Of a stretch of 64,000 nt of DNA, positions 51,347-59,888 are shown in pieces (position 1 is the stretch's first letter; each line of letters starts with the position of its first letter). The stretch spans positions 5,952,001-6,016,000 of the forward strand of contig NZ_JAPEMM010000001.1 in the NCBI RefSeq assembly GCF_026342735.1, read 5' to 3'. The notes beneath the pieces were generated by a model, which saw nothing but the letters and a program-made list of their open reading frames with translations, was not told the DNA's origin and made no database searches. Origin of the DNA: Streptomyces sp. NBC_00193 (GTDB lineage: Bacteria; Actinomycetota; Actinomycetes; Streptomycetales; Streptomycetaceae). The position numbers were made by a program, and so were the translations under genes.

Positions 51347-52329
51347 TGTCACACCGTAATGCCCGCCTGACCGTTCACGGCAGGCGGATCCTGGTCGAAC
51401 GTGTCCTGGCCGGGCGGCCGGTGGCGCATGTCGCTGCCGAGATGGGCATATCAAGGCCCACGGCCCACAAGTGGGTCCGCCGCTGGCGGACTGAAGGCCA
51501 TGCGGGACTCCACGACCGTTCCAGCCGCCCGCGCACGACCCCGCACCGCACTCGCCCCGCGGTCGAAGCCCGAGTCTGTGACCTGCGCAGGAGCCGAAAG
51601 CTCGGGCCGGCCCGGATCGGCCCGATCCTGGGCCTGCCCGCCTCGACCGTGCACCGGATTTTGACCCGTCACGGCTTGGGCCGCCTGGCCTGGCTGGACC
51701 GGCCCACCGGAGAGCCGATCCGCCGCTACGAACGCGCTCGACCGGGCGAACTCGTCCACGTCGACATCAAGAAACTCGGCAACATCCCCGACGGCGGCGG
51801 ATGGCGCGTGGTGGGCCGAGCCGCAGGCGACCGTAACCGCCAGGCCACTACCGACCAGCGCAGAAGCAGCACGCCGGTGATCGGCTACTCCTACATCCAC
51901 TCCGCCGTCGACGATCACTCCCGCCTCGCCTACAGCGAAGTCCTGGCCAACGAGCGCAAGGAGACCGCCACCGGGTTCTGGCAGCGGGCCAACGCCTTCT
52001 TCGCCGCCCACGGCATCACCGTCGAGCGCGTCCTGACCGACAACGGCGCCTGCTACAAATCCAAGCTCTTCACCAGGACCCTCACCGCGGCCGGCATCGC
52101 CCACAAAAGAACCCGGCCCTACCGGCCACAGACCAACGGCAAAGTCGAACGCTTCAACCGCACCCTGCTCGAGGAGTGGGCCTACCAACGGCCCTACACC
52201 TCCAGCACCGAGCGGACAGCAGCCCTGACAGACTTCCTGCACACCTACAACCACCACCGCTGCCACACCGCACTGGGCGGACACCCGCCCATCAGCCGTG
52301 TGAACAACGCTGCGGGTCAATACACCTAG
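51346..52329 (+). CDS. IS481-family transposase
   Basis: A 327-residue transposase. The N-terminal HTH is ERVLAGRPVAHVAAEMGISRPTAHKWVRRWRTEG, and the catalytic core is rve-type. DDE residues are in HVDIKKL, VLTDNGACYKS and GKVERFNRTLLEEWAY. The frame is intact. GGAGG lies six bases before GTG 51346 but is buried in a stem-loop. The TAG stop is formed by the CTAG target duplication, so the gene borrows its stop codon from the insertion site. Confidence 0.94.
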   Translation: MSHRNARLTVHGRRILVERVLAGRPVAHVAAEMGISRPTAHKWVRRWRTEGHAGLHDRSSRPRTTPHRTRPAVEARVCDLRRSRKLGPARIGPILGLPASTVHRILTRHGLGRLAWLDRPTGEPIRRYERARPGELVHVDIKKLGNIPDGGGWRVVGRAAGDRNRQATTDQRRSSTPVIGYSYIHSAVDDHSRLAYSEVLANERKETATGFWQRANAFFAAHGITVERVLTDNGACYKSKLFTRTLTAAGIAHKRTRPYRPQTNGKVERFNRTLLEEWAYQRPYTSSTERTAALTDFLHTYNHHRCHTALGGHPPISRVNNAAGQYT

Positions 52330-53411
52330 TGATCTGGTCTGGAGATCCTGTCGCAGTAGCGGCAGATTCGGTCGAGGATCTGGTCGGCGGTCTTGGTCCA
52401 CTTGAAGGGCCTGGCCTCGTCGTTCCAGACCTCGATCCAGCCCTCGAGTGCGGTCTTGAGGTCGTCGAGTGAGCAGAACACGCCGCGTTCGAGGCAGCGT
52501 CGTTCCAGTTCGGCGAACCACCGCTCGACCTGGTTGATCCACGACGAATACGTCGGCGTGAAGTGCAGCTGGAACCGGGGATGCGCCAGCAGCCACTGGT
52601 GCACCACCGGTGCCTTGTGGGCGGAAAGGTTGTCGCAGATGACGTGGACCGCCAGGCACGGATCGGTCTGGCGGTCGATCTCGTCGAGGAAATCACGGAA
52701 GTCCACGGCCCGGTGCCGCGCGGACAGTTTCGTGATCACCTTGCCGGTGGCGGTGTTCAGGGCGGCGAACAGGTCGACGGTGCCGTGGCGGACGTAGTCG
52801 AAGGTCCGCCGTTCGGGGACTCCGGGTAGCATCGGCAGCACCGGCGCGGTCCGCTCCAGGGCCTGGATCTGGGGTTTCTCGTCCACCGCGAACACCGCCG
52901 CGTTGGCCGGCGGGGCGAGGTAGAGGCCGACGACATCACGGATCTTGTCGATCAGCAGAGGGTCCGGGGAGATCTTGAAGGTCTCGGTCCGCCACGGCTG
53001 CAAGCCGAAGGCGTGCCAGATCCGCAGCACACTCGCGGGCGAGATCCCCACGACCTTGGCGAGCTCCCGCTTCGACCAGTGCGTCCCGCCCGCGGGTGTC
53101 TGCTCGAGGGTGCGGACCACCACCTCTTCCACCTGGGCGTCGGTGATGGTCCGCGGCACCCCGGGCCGCGGCTCGTCGGACAGGCCGTCCAGTCGGTCCC
53201 GCAGGAACCGCGTCCGCCATCTGGCCACCGTTTTGCGCTCTGTGTTCAGCCGTGCGGCCACCACGGTGTTGTTCCACCCTCGCGCGCACGCCAGCACGAT
53301 CTGCGCGCGCTGGGCCAGGCCCTGCGCCGTCGAACGCCGCCTGGCCCAGCTCTCCAACGTCAGCCGCTCGTCCTCCGACAGCACCACGGGTGGCAGCCTG
53401 GTATCGCCCAT
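52326..53411 (-). CDS. IS630-family transposase
   Basis: A 361-residue transposase. The N-terminal HTH domains (LAQRAQIVLACARGWNNTVVAARLNTERKTVARWRTRFL and WSKRELAKVVGISPASVLRIW) lead to the DDE core. AVFAVDEKPQIQALER, VHVICDNLSAHKAPVV and SSWINQVERWFAELERR supply the Asp, Asp and Glu. It appears complete. ATG 53411 is chosen on family-like start MGDTRLPPVVLSEDER; a start 28 codons upstream is possible. The TAG stop is made by the flanking CTAG. Confidence 0.93.
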   Translation of the reverse strand: MGDTRLPPVVLSEDERLTLESWARRRSTAQGLAQRAQIVLACARGWNNTVVAARLNTERKTVARWRTRFLRDRLDGLSDEPRPGVPRTITDAQVEEVVVRTLEQTPAGGTHWSKRELAKVVGISPASVLRIWHAFGLQPWRTETFKISPDPLLIDKIRDVVGLYLAPPANAAVFAVDEKPQIQALERTAPVLPMLPGVPERRTFDYVRHGTVDLFAALNTATGKVITKLSARHRAVDFRDFLDEIDRQTDPCLAVHVICDNLSAHKAPVVHQWLLAHPRFQLHFTPTYSSWINQVERWFAELERRCLERGVFCSLDDLKTALEGWIEVWNDEARPFKWTKTADQILDRICRYCDRISRPDH

Positions 53412-53516
53412 GCCGTCAGGACACCGGACCAAAACCGGCCCTGTCAGGCAAAACCCAGGATCTGAAACAGAACACGACTCATGGGGCGAGCCCACAACTC
53501 AAAACCAGATCACTAG
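52326..53516 (-). mobile_element. IS630-family insertion sequence flanked by CTAG
   Basis: About 1.18 kb with short inverted ends TGATCTGGT (52330 on) and ACCAGATCA (ending 53512), each directly next to CTAG. IS630-type elements insert at TA, with CTAG preferred. The left CTAG is also the right border of the IS481 unit, and the right CTAG is the left border of palindromic element C. Confidence 0.85.
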
Positions 53517-53681
53517 GCCGTCTCTTTCGGATCTTGCCGGGCCCGCGACGCCTGGCACCGCGCCTGGCCGCACTGCCGGGGCAACCGAGTACGTCCAGTA
53601 CGCGCGTGCCCCGACAGCACGGCCAGGCACGGCACCAGACGACGCGGGCTCGGCCGACAAGATCCGAAAGAGACGGCCTAG
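53513..53681. repeat. Palindromic element, copy C (169 bp)
   Basis: It has the same length and order as copy B: outer arms 53513-53540 and 53654-53681, inner stem, and the identical 19-base apex at 53586-53604. Both ends are CTAG. The right CTAG supplies the TAG stop of the M56 peptidase gene; the left one borders the IS630 element. Several arm positions differ from copy B in a paired manner that keeps base pairing. Confidence 0.9.
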
Positions 53682-54616
53682 GCCAGCGCGTTGAGTCCCG
53701 GTCCGAAGGCCACCAGCACCGGAACCGCCGGAGCCAGCATCGCCAGGGCCGTCAGCCGCATCCGGCGCACGGCCGACAGGCGCGGCGCCGCCGCCAGCAG
53801 CCGCCGGACCCGTTCGGGGACGTGCGCGTGCGGCGCGGGGGAGGGGCCGAAGACCCCGCGGTCCTCGTTCAGGCCGATCAGGGCCAGGGCCGTGGTCAGG
53901 CGCCCGTACCGGCGCGAGGCCACGTCGTCGGCCGCCAGCTCCACCAGCCGGTGCATCTGCGCCTCGAACGCGGCGAAGACCGGGACCTGCGGGAACCCCC
54001 CGGACAGCGCCCGCGAGCAGTGCAGCAGCCAGTCGTGCCGGGCCGCCGCGTGCCCCTGCTCGTGGGCCAGTACGGCGTCCAGCTGACTCCCCTTGAGCCG
54101 GCCCAGCGCCGCCGTCGTGACCACCAGCTGCGGGACCGGACCCGGCAGCCACCAGCTGTCGGGCCGCCGCCCCTCCAGCACCACGAGCCGCGCCCCGGTG
54201 GCCTGCTCCCCGGGCAACAGCGGTGCCCGCAGCAGCAGTTCGGCGCCCTGTGCCCGCCGCCGGGCGCGGGCCCGCAGGATCTCCCGGGCCAGCATCGCTC
54301 CGGTCCACAGCCCGCCGCCCGCCAGCGCGACGGCGGTGCCCGCGGCCCAGAGCCCGCCCGCGGCGTCCAGCGCGTAGGCGTCGACCACGCCGTGCGGAGC
54401 CGGGGCGAACAGCCTGCCCCGTACGGCCTGCCAGGCGGCGGCCGCGCTCAGCAGCATGGACAGCGCGAAGCACAGCAGGACGGCGCCGACCACGCACTGC
54501 CACACCCACAGGGCCACGACGGGTTCGTGCTCGGGCCATTGGGCCCGGGCCAGCAGGCGGGGTGCGAGCACCGCGGTCAGGGCGCCGAGCAGCAGGAGAA
54601 CGGCGGGGACCATCAT
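53678..54616 (-). CDS. M56-family membrane metallopeptidase (BlaR1-like)
   Basis: A 312-residue protein with four to five membrane helices and a zinc protease motif: LDAVLAHEQGHAAARHDWLLH, with downstream LVELAADDVASRRYG as the third ligand. The extracellular sensor domain of BlaR1 is absent and no BlaI gene adjoins, so its substrate is unknown. GAGG lies so close that ATG 54613 may be the real start. The TAG stop is the CTAG at the edge of element C. Confidence 0.9.
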   Translation of the reverse strand: MMVPAVLLLLGALTAVLAPRLLARAQWPEHEPVVALWVWQCVVGAVLLCFALSMLLSAAAAWQAVRGRLFAPAPHGVVDAYALDAAGGLWAAGTAVALAGGGLWTGAMLAREILRARARRRAQGAELLLRAPLLPGEQATGARLVVLEGRRPDSWWLPGPVPQLVVTTAALGRLKGSQLDAVLAHEQGHAAARHDWLLHCSRALSGGFPQVPVFAAFEAQMHRLVELAADDVASRRYGRLTTALALIGLNEDRGVFGPSPAPHAHVPERVRRLLAAAPRLSAVRRMRLTALAMLAPAVPVLVAFGPGLNALA

Positions 54617-54701
54617 GGGCCTCAGCCTAGGAGCGTGCGACTACCTGCGGGTATGGTCCGGGCCAAGGGTGACGCAGGACACGTTTGCCCCGCCCGCGTC
54701 C

Positions 54702-55262
54702 TCACATCGTGAGCAGCATCGCCAACATCCCCATTCCCATGGCCAGTCGGCAGGCCCGGATCACTTCCGCCGGTCCGGCGGGCGCTCCGCCGGCCCCCGC
54801 GGCGCCGACGGTGACCAGGCGGGCGCCGCCCAGCACCACGTACCCGGCGTAGTAGAGGAGCAGCAGGCCGGTGAGCAGCGGCAGCCCGGCGCCCTGCCCG
54901 TGGGCGTGCCCGGCGGAACCCGCTGCCGCGCCCGCGCCGGTACCGGCGGCCAGCGCCATGTAGACCATGGTCAGCGAGCCCACCAGATGGTGCGCGTGGT
55001 GCGGGCCGTCGCGCAGCAGCCACACCGCGTGCAGCGCCGCCCCGCAGAAGACCGCGCCCAGTACGGGCGCCTGCCAGTCGCCGCCCAGCCGCAGCGGCAC
55101 CGCCATCAGGGCCATGCCGAACCCCATCGCCGCCTCCCCGGCCGCCGGTCCGCCGCCGGCTCTCCCCGCGCGCCGCAGACAGTACGCCCCGCTCACCGCG
55201 CAGAGCAGGACGAGGAGCCAGGCGGAGACGGCGGTGGAGAGGGACGTGGCGGGACCGTGCAC
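54702..55262 (-). CDS. DUF5134 membrane protein
   Basis: A 186-residue membrane protein with five to six helices. DGPHHAHHLVGSLTMVYMALA is a His-rich segment typical of the family, and AGHAHGQG follows; both could bind copper. It lies upstream of the M56 peptidase on the same strand with an 85-base gap. Function unknown. Confidence 0.82.
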   Translation of the reverse strand: MHGPATSLSTAVSAWLLVLLCAVSGAYCLRRAGRAGGGPAAGEAAMGFGMALMAVPLRLGGDWQAPVLGAVFCGAALHAVWLLRDGPHHAHHLVGSLTMVYMALAAGTGAGAAAGSAGHAHGQGAGLPLLTGLLLLYYAGYVVLGGARLVTVGAAGAGGAPAGPAEVIRACRLAMGMGMLAMLLTM

Positions 55263-55395
55263 GGCGGAACCTCCCGGTTCGTCGGCTTCACCGGAAGAGA
55301 TGCCCCCTTCACACGGCCATCACGCCGGGCGAGGTTAGGCTCTGTGCGACACCGCAAGAAGCACGGCGCGGACCTCGCGCAGAACGGAGCCCTCG

Positions 55396-55938
55396 ATGCC
55401 GAGCGCAGCCCCCCACGCCCTGACCTACCGCAGTGCCGTGGAGGCGGACGTCCCGGCGCTCGTGGCGCTCGTGGAATCGGCGTACCGGGGAGACTCGAGC
55501 CGCGGGGGCTGGACCACCGAGGCGGACTTCCTGGACGGACAGCGGACCGACGCCGAGGACGTGGCGGCCCGGATCGCCGCGCAGCCCGCGGGCCTGCTCC
55601 TCGTGGCGGAGCGCGACGGCGAGATCGTCTCCTGCTGCCACCTCGAGCACCGCGGTGACCACGTCCACTTCGGCCTGTTCGCGGTCCGCCCCGGCCGGCA
55701 GGGCGACGGGCTGGGCAAGGCGGTCATGCTGGAGGCGGAGCGCCGCGCCCGCGAACAGTGGGCGGCCAAGGAGATGCGGATGACCGTGATCACCGTACGG
55801 GAGGAGCTCATCGCCTTCTACGTGCGCCGCGGTTACGAGCGCACCGGCGAGTTGAGCCCCTTCCCCTACGGGGACGAGCGGTTCGGCGTGCCGCTCCGCG
55901 ACGACCTGGCCTTCGAGCTGCTGGTCAAGACGCTGTAG
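55396..55938 (+). CDS. GNAT-family N-acetyltransferase
   Basis: A 180-residue acetyltransferase. YRSAVEADVPALVALVESAYRG is the N-terminal strand-helix, and HVHFGLFAVRPGRQGDGLGKAVMLEAERRAREQW is the acetyl-CoA site (RxxGxG/A). ELIAFYVRRGYERTGELSPFPYGDERFG closes the fold. It resembles the group that acetylates small amines. The upstream TTAGGCT may be its -10. Confidence 0.88.
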   Translation: MPSAAPHALTYRSAVEADVPALVALVESAYRGDSSRGGWTTEADFLDGQRTDAEDVAARIAAQPAGLLLVAERDGEIVSCCHLEHRGDHVHFGLFAVRPGRQGDGLGKAVMLEAERRAREQWAAKEMRMTVITVREELIAFYVRRGYERTGELSPFPYGDERFGVPLRDDLAFELLVKTL

Positions 55939-56033
55939 CCGAGGCGGCGGCGGACGGGGCGGGGGCGGTGTGGTGCCCGCGGGCCCGTCCGCCGACCCGC
56001 CGTCCGCCGTGCACGGTCCGCCGTGCGCGGTCC

Positions 56034-56735
56034 TCAGGCGGTGAAGCGGCCCGTGGAGCGGATCTCGGGGAAGTCGGTGAGTACGCCGTCGAGTTCGAGG
56101 GCCCGCGCCAGCCGCAGCCGCTCCAGCGTGTTGACCGTCCACCCCGTCACGCGCAGCCCGGCCTCGTGCGCCGCCTCCACGGTGTGCAGGGTGAGGTGGC
56201 CGATGTTGAGGGCCACCGTCTCCGCGCCCGCCAGGGCGGCCCGGGCGACGACCTCCCCGGCCTCGCCCGGGGTCTGGTTCGCGTAGAGCACCGTCCGTAC
56301 GCCCGGCACCAGCCGGGCCGCCTCCACGAGCACCTCGTCGCGGAAGGAGGCCACCTCCACCCGGCCGGTCAGATCGCGGCGCAGCAGCAGCTCCGCGAAG
56401 GTTCCGACGGCGGCGAGGTCGTGGACCTGGATCCGGAGCGGGGCGCGGACCGCGTCGACGACCTCGTCCAGGACCGGCACGTGCTCGCCCTCTCCGGCGT
56501 CCAGCTCGCGCAGTTCGGCCAGGGTCAGATCGGCCACGGCTCCCGAACCGTCGGTGGTCCGGTCCACCTCGGCGTCGTGCAGGACGACGAGGGCGCCGTC
56601 CTTGCTGAGCCGCACGTCCAGCGCGACGACGTCCATACCGGAACGTTCCGCGCGGACGAACGAGCGCAAGGTGTTCTCCGGTTCGACACCCATGACCCCG
56701 CGGTGCCCGATGGTGAGGAAAGTCAAGGTTCTCAT
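56034..56735 (-). CDS. Glycerophosphodiester phosphodiesterase
   Basis: A 233-residue TIM-barrel enzyme that splits glycerophosphodiesters to glycerol-3-phosphate and an alcohol. TIGHRGVMGVEPENTLRSF has the catalytic His and the Glu/Asn of the metal site. LDVRLSKDGALVVLHDAEVDRTTDGSG adds the second His and the Asp. VTGWTVNTLERLRLARALELDGVLTDFPE is the C-terminal end. No signal peptide, so it is cytoplasmic. Confidence 0.93.
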   Translation of the reverse strand: MRTLTFLTIGHRGVMGVEPENTLRSFVRAERSGMDVVALDVRLSKDGALVVLHDAEVDRTTDGSGAVADLTLAELRELDAGEGEHVPVLDEVVDAVRAPLRIQVHDLAAVGTFAELLLRRDLTGRVEVASFRDEVLVEAARLVPGVRTVLYANQTPGEAGEVVARAALAGAETVALNIGHLTLHTVEAAHEAGLRVTGWTVNTLERLRLARALELDGVLTDFPEIRSTGRFTA

Positions 56736-56918
56736 CCTTCCGTCGACGGCGGCTCCCCGCGCGGTCGCGGTGTCCCGACCGGCCGCGCGCGATGTGAGGC
56801 GCATGCTAGTGCGCCCCGCATGCGATGAAACCGCCTTTGCAGGGGCTCCGCAACGCCGTCCGGCCGCTTCACGACGGGCTTGCCGGGGGCTGGGGAGCCC
56901 CCGGCGCGGCGTGCGTGG

Positions 56919-57533
56919 TCACCCGGTGGTGGGCGCGTCCCCGCCGGCTTGACGTTCCTGCTCGCCCAGCCCCTCCAGATCCGCCAGCAGGGCCCGGGTC
57001 AGCTCCAGTTCGGCCAGGTGCTGGCGCTCGCTCCAGCGCAGGGCGAGGACCGGGAACGCCCAGTCCGGCTCGGTGGCCGCGTGCGCCATGGCCTCCCGTA
57101 CGGAGGCCAACTCCTCGGTGGTGCGCTCCAGATGCTCCGTCACCATCCCGCGCAGCCGCTCCGGCTCGGCCAGGTGCCCGAGCCAGACCCGCAGCAGCAG
57201 ACCGTGCTTGAGCACCGGGGGGCCCGCCTCGGAGGCATCGGAGGCCCAGCCGGCCAGCGCCTCGCGCCCGGCGGGGGTGATGCCGTAGCGGCGCTTGGCC
57301 CGCACCTCTTCGGGTCCCGAGCGCACGGAGGCCGCGTAGCCCAGTTCCTCCAGGCGGCGCAGTTCGGCGTAGATCTGGCTGATGGCCGGGGACCAGTAGA
57401 AGAAGCGCAGGGACGAGTCCGCCCACTTCTTCAGCTCGTAGCCGGTCCGCTCCCCGGGGAAGGACAGCAGACCGAGTACCGCCCACGCGGTCGGTGGAAG
57501 CTCTTGCTTCTTCGGCTTCTGACTACTAGTCAT
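56919..57533 (-). CDS. PadR-family transcriptional regulator
   Basis: A 204-residue regulator. The winged HTH is AWAVLGLLSFPGERTGYELKKWADSSLRFFYWSPAISQIYAELRRLEELGY, and the wing is RYGITPAGREALAGW. The C-terminal half is the helical dimerisation domain of the Vir/PadR type. It is divergent from the luciferase-like monooxygenase gene, 50 bases apart, so it likely represses it. The ATG lacks a good ribosome site. Confidence 0.9.
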   Translation of the reverse strand: MTSSQKPKKQELPPTAWAVLGLLSFPGERTGYELKKWADSSLRFFYWSPAISQIYAELRRLEELGYAASVRSGPEEVRAKRRYGITPAGREALAGWASDASEAGPPVLKHGLLLRVWLGHLAEPERLRGMVTEHLERTTEELASVREAMAHAATEPDWAFPVLALRWSERQHLAELELTRALLADLEGLGEQERQAGGDAPTTG

Positions 57534-57583
57534 ATTTCGATTAGAAGTGAGACCCGGCACGGGACGCGACCCTGGAGGCATAA

Positions 57584-58711
57584 GTGAAGTTCTCCGTCAT
57601 CTTCGAGGCACAGCTGGCCGACCCGACCGTGGAGCGCGAGCACCAGGTCATCCGTGACTGCGTGGAGCAGGCGGTACTCGCAGAACAGATGGGATTCGAC
57701 CGGATCTGGGCCGTCGAGCACCACTCCCTGAAGTGGTACGCCCACATGTCCGCCCCGGAAATCTTTCTGAGCTTCGTCGCTGCCCGGACGAACACCATAC
57801 GCATCGGGCACGGGGTCGTGTGCATGCCCTTCGCCTTCAACCACCCCGTCCGGGTCGCCGAGCGGGCCGCGATGCTCGACCTGCTGTCCGGCGGGCGGGT
57901 CGACCTCGGGGCCGGGCGGGGCGGCACCGTGCAGGAGACCTCGCTGTGCGGGGTGGACAGGGACCGCACCACGGCGGAGGTGGAGGAGGCGCTGCGGATC
58001 ATCGGGAAGGCCTGGCAGGAGGAGGAGCTGGAGTACCACGGGGAACTCATCGACATCGATCCGCACCCCATACTGCCGCGGCCGAGCCAGCGGCCCCATC
58101 CGCCGCTGTTCCTCGCGTGCAGCCGGGCCGAGACCCTGGTGCAGGCCGCGGAACTGGGCGTGGGGGCGCTGGTGATGGGATTCGCCGGGCCCGAGTCCAT
58201 CGGGGGGATGCGCTCGGTCTACGACGCCGCGATCGCCGGCCGGGACGGCGGCCGCTTCGTCTCGACGGCCGTCAACGACCACTTCTCGGTGCTCTGCCCG
58301 ACGATCGTGCTCGACGACCCCGAGGAGGCCCGCAGGATCGGGATCCGGGGGCAGCGGTTCTTCGCGCAGTCCATCGGCCACTGGTACGGCGGCGCCGGGG
58401 TGCCGGACGAGGCGGTGGTCGCCGGCGCCGACGAGGGGGCGGAGATGCGCAGGGCGGCCGAGCAGGTGGTGGCCCGGCTGCACGAGCAGGACATCCCGGT
58501 GCGGCCCACCGCCACGGCCACCTTCAACGCGGACCACGCCTACGGGAGCGCCGACGAGGCGATCGCGTACGTGGAGCGGCTGCGGGACGCGGGGGCCGAC
58601 GAGATCATGTGCCTGATCCAGATGGGCACCGTGCCGCAGGAGGCCTGCCTGGAGACCCTGCGGCAGTGGGGCGAGAAGGTCATCCCGCACTTCGCGAACC
58701 AGCGGGCGTAG
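57584..58711 (+). CDS. Luciferase-like (LLM-class) flavin monooxygenase
   Basis: A 375-residue TIM-barrel monooxygenase dependent on reduced flavin. FSVIFEAQLADPTVEREHQ begins the fold, and MGFDRIWAVEHHSLKWYAHMSAPEIFLSFVAART has the conserved His pair. RIGHGVVCMPFAFNHPVRVAERAAMLDLLSGGRVDLGAGRG is the family signature. TGGAGG precedes GTG 57584. The esterase gene follows after 10 bases, so a Baeyer-Villiger oxidation and ester cleavage pair is plausible. The substrate is unknown. Confidence 0.9.
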   Translation: MKFSVIFEAQLADPTVEREHQVIRDCVEQAVLAEQMGFDRIWAVEHHSLKWYAHMSAPEIFLSFVAARTNTIRIGHGVVCMPFAFNHPVRVAERAAMLDLLSGGRVDLGAGRGGTVQETSLCGVDRDRTTAEVEEALRIIGKAWQEEELEYHGELIDIDPHPILPRPSQRPHPPLFLACSRAETLVQAAELGVGALVMGFAGPESIGGMRSVYDAAIAGRDGGRFVSTAVNDHFSVLCPTIVLDDPEEARRIGIRGQRFFAQSIGHWYGGAGVPDEAVVAGADEGAEMRRAAEQVVARLHEQDIPVRPTATATFNADHAYGSADEAIAYVERLRDAGADEIMCLIQMGTVPQEACLETLRQWGEKVIPHFANQRA

Positions 58712-58721
58712 GGGCGCCGCC

Positions 58722-59807
58722 GTGACGGATGTGACTGCTGGGGCCGTTGCGGCCGACGGGGCGGATGGGGCGGACGGGGCGGACCAGGCCGACGGGGCGG
58801 ACCAGGTGGACCAGGTGGACCAGGCCGACCGGCTCGATCCCGCCGCCCGGCCCTACGCCGATGCGCTGGCCTCCCTCTTCCCCGACCTCGGAGGGCGGGT
58901 CACCGACGCGGACGAGGCCCGCCGGATCCTCGCCGCCGTGCCCGCGACGGCCCGGCCGGCCGTCGTGGGCGCCGTGGAGGACCGGGAGGTCCCCGGGCCG
59001 CCCGGGGCGCCGCCGGTCCCCGTACGCGTCTACTACCCGGACCCGGAGCGGCGGCCGGGCTCCCGGCCGACCGTGGTGTTCTGCCACGGCGGCGGCTGGG
59101 TCCTGGGCGACCTCGACAGCTACGACGCCACCGCGCGGGCGCTCTGCCGGGCCTCCGGCGCGGTCCTGGTCTCCGTGGACTACCGGCGGGCGCCCGAGGC
59201 CCGCTTCCCCGCCGCCGTCCACGATGCCTACGCCGCCCTGTGCTGGGCCGGTGCACACCTCGACGAGCTCGGCGGGGACCCGGACGCCCTGGTCGTGGCC
59301 GGCGACAGCGCCGGCGGGAACCTCGCCGCCGCCTCCTGCCGGCTGGCGCGCGACCGCGGGGGCCCCGCCGTCGCGCTCCAGGTGCTGATCTACCCGTGCC
59401 TGGACGCCGCCCGGGACACGGAGTCCTACCGGAGCAACGCCGAGGGCTACTTCCTGACCGCGGGGCACCTGCGCTGGTTCTGGGAGCAGTACCTCGGCCC
59501 CGGCGGCGACGGCGGCGATCCGCTGGCCTCCCCGCTCGCCGGGGACCTGCGCGGGCTGCCGCCCGCGTACGTGGTGGTCGCCGGCTGCGATCCGCTGCGG
59601 GACGAGGGGGTGGCGTACCACCACCGGCTGCTCGGGGCCGGGGTCCGTTCGGCCCTTGACGCGCACCCCGGAATGTTCCACGGGTTCCTCGCACTGGCCG
59701 GAGTGCTCCCCGAGGCCCGTCAGGCCTTGGTGCGACTGGGCGGAGTCATCGACTCCGGGCATAAGAACGGGAAGACTTCCGGTGAAACCGGGGGTGACGC
59801 AGGATAA
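58722..59807 (+). CDS. Alpha/beta hydrolase, hormone-sensitive-lipase type
   Basis: A 361-residue esterase. FCHGGGWVLGDLDSYD supplies the oxyanion HGGGW, VVAGDSAGGNLAAASC the nucleophile Ser, and CDPLRDEGVAY and HGFLALAGVLPEA the Asp and His. The N-terminus is an odd (Ala-Asp-Gly)/(Asp-Gln-Val) repeat from residue 12 to 36. It is coupled to the flavin monooxygenase and should hydrolyse an ester made by it. Confidence 0.9.
   Translation: MTDVTAGAVAADGADGADGADQADGADQVDQVDQADRLDPAARPYADALASLFPDLGGRVTDADEARRILAAVPATARPAVVGAVEDREVPGPPGAPPVPVRVYYPDPERRPGSRPTVVFCHGGGWVLGDLDSYDATARALCRASGAVLVSVDYRRAPEARFPAAVHDAYAALCWAGAHLDELGGDPDALVVAGDSAGGNLAAASCRLARDRGGPAVALQVLIYPCLDAARDTESYRSNAEGYFLTAGHLRWFWEQYLGPGGDGGDPLASPLAGDLRGLPPAYVVVAGCDPLRDEGVAYHHRLLGAGVRSALDAHPGMFHGFLALAGVLPEARQALVRLGGVIDSGHKNGKTSGETGGDAG
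58755..58830 (+). repeat. Imperfect nonamer repeat in the esterase N-terminus
   Basis: Nine-base units of the GCGGACGGG and GCGGACCAG/GTGGACCAG type follow in tandem and encode Ala-Asp-Gly and Gln-Val-Asp units before the catalytic domain starts. Length could vary in frame. Confidence 0.7.
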
Positions 59808-59823
59808 TTTCCCGGATCTCCTC

Positions 59824-59853
59824 TTGAGCGGGAGAGCCTCACCCGTTTACGCT
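59824..59853 (+). promoter_or_regulatory. Promoter of the DUF6421 operon with spanning inverted repeat
   Basis: TTGAGC (59824-59829), 18 bases, TACGCT (59848-59853) fit a housekeeping promoter. GAGAGCCTCAC (59832-59842) and GTGAGGTTCTC (59862-59872), one mismatch, straddle the -10 and could be an operator or a 5'-UTR hairpin. Confidence 0.5.
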
Positions 59854-59888
59854 GTGCCGACGTGAGGTTCTCCTGTGGAGGAAGTGAC

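Larger units (their letters stand above)
51238..52329 (+). mobile_element. IS481-family insertion sequence flanked by CTAG
   Basis: The element carries one transposase gene. Its terminal inverted repeats start GTGTATTGA (left, 51242) and the complement of TCAATACAC (right, ending 52325), and share the inner stretch AGCGTTGTT. Both ends abut CTAG (51238-51241 and 52326-52329), the target duplication expected for IS481, which inserts at NCTAGN. The right CTAG is shared with the next element. Confidence 0.88.

Noticed and set aside
51238..53681. Composite transposon or integrated genomic island carrying cargo
   Set aside because: The units abut without cargo genes between them, their inverted ends differ, and no tRNA attachment site is present.
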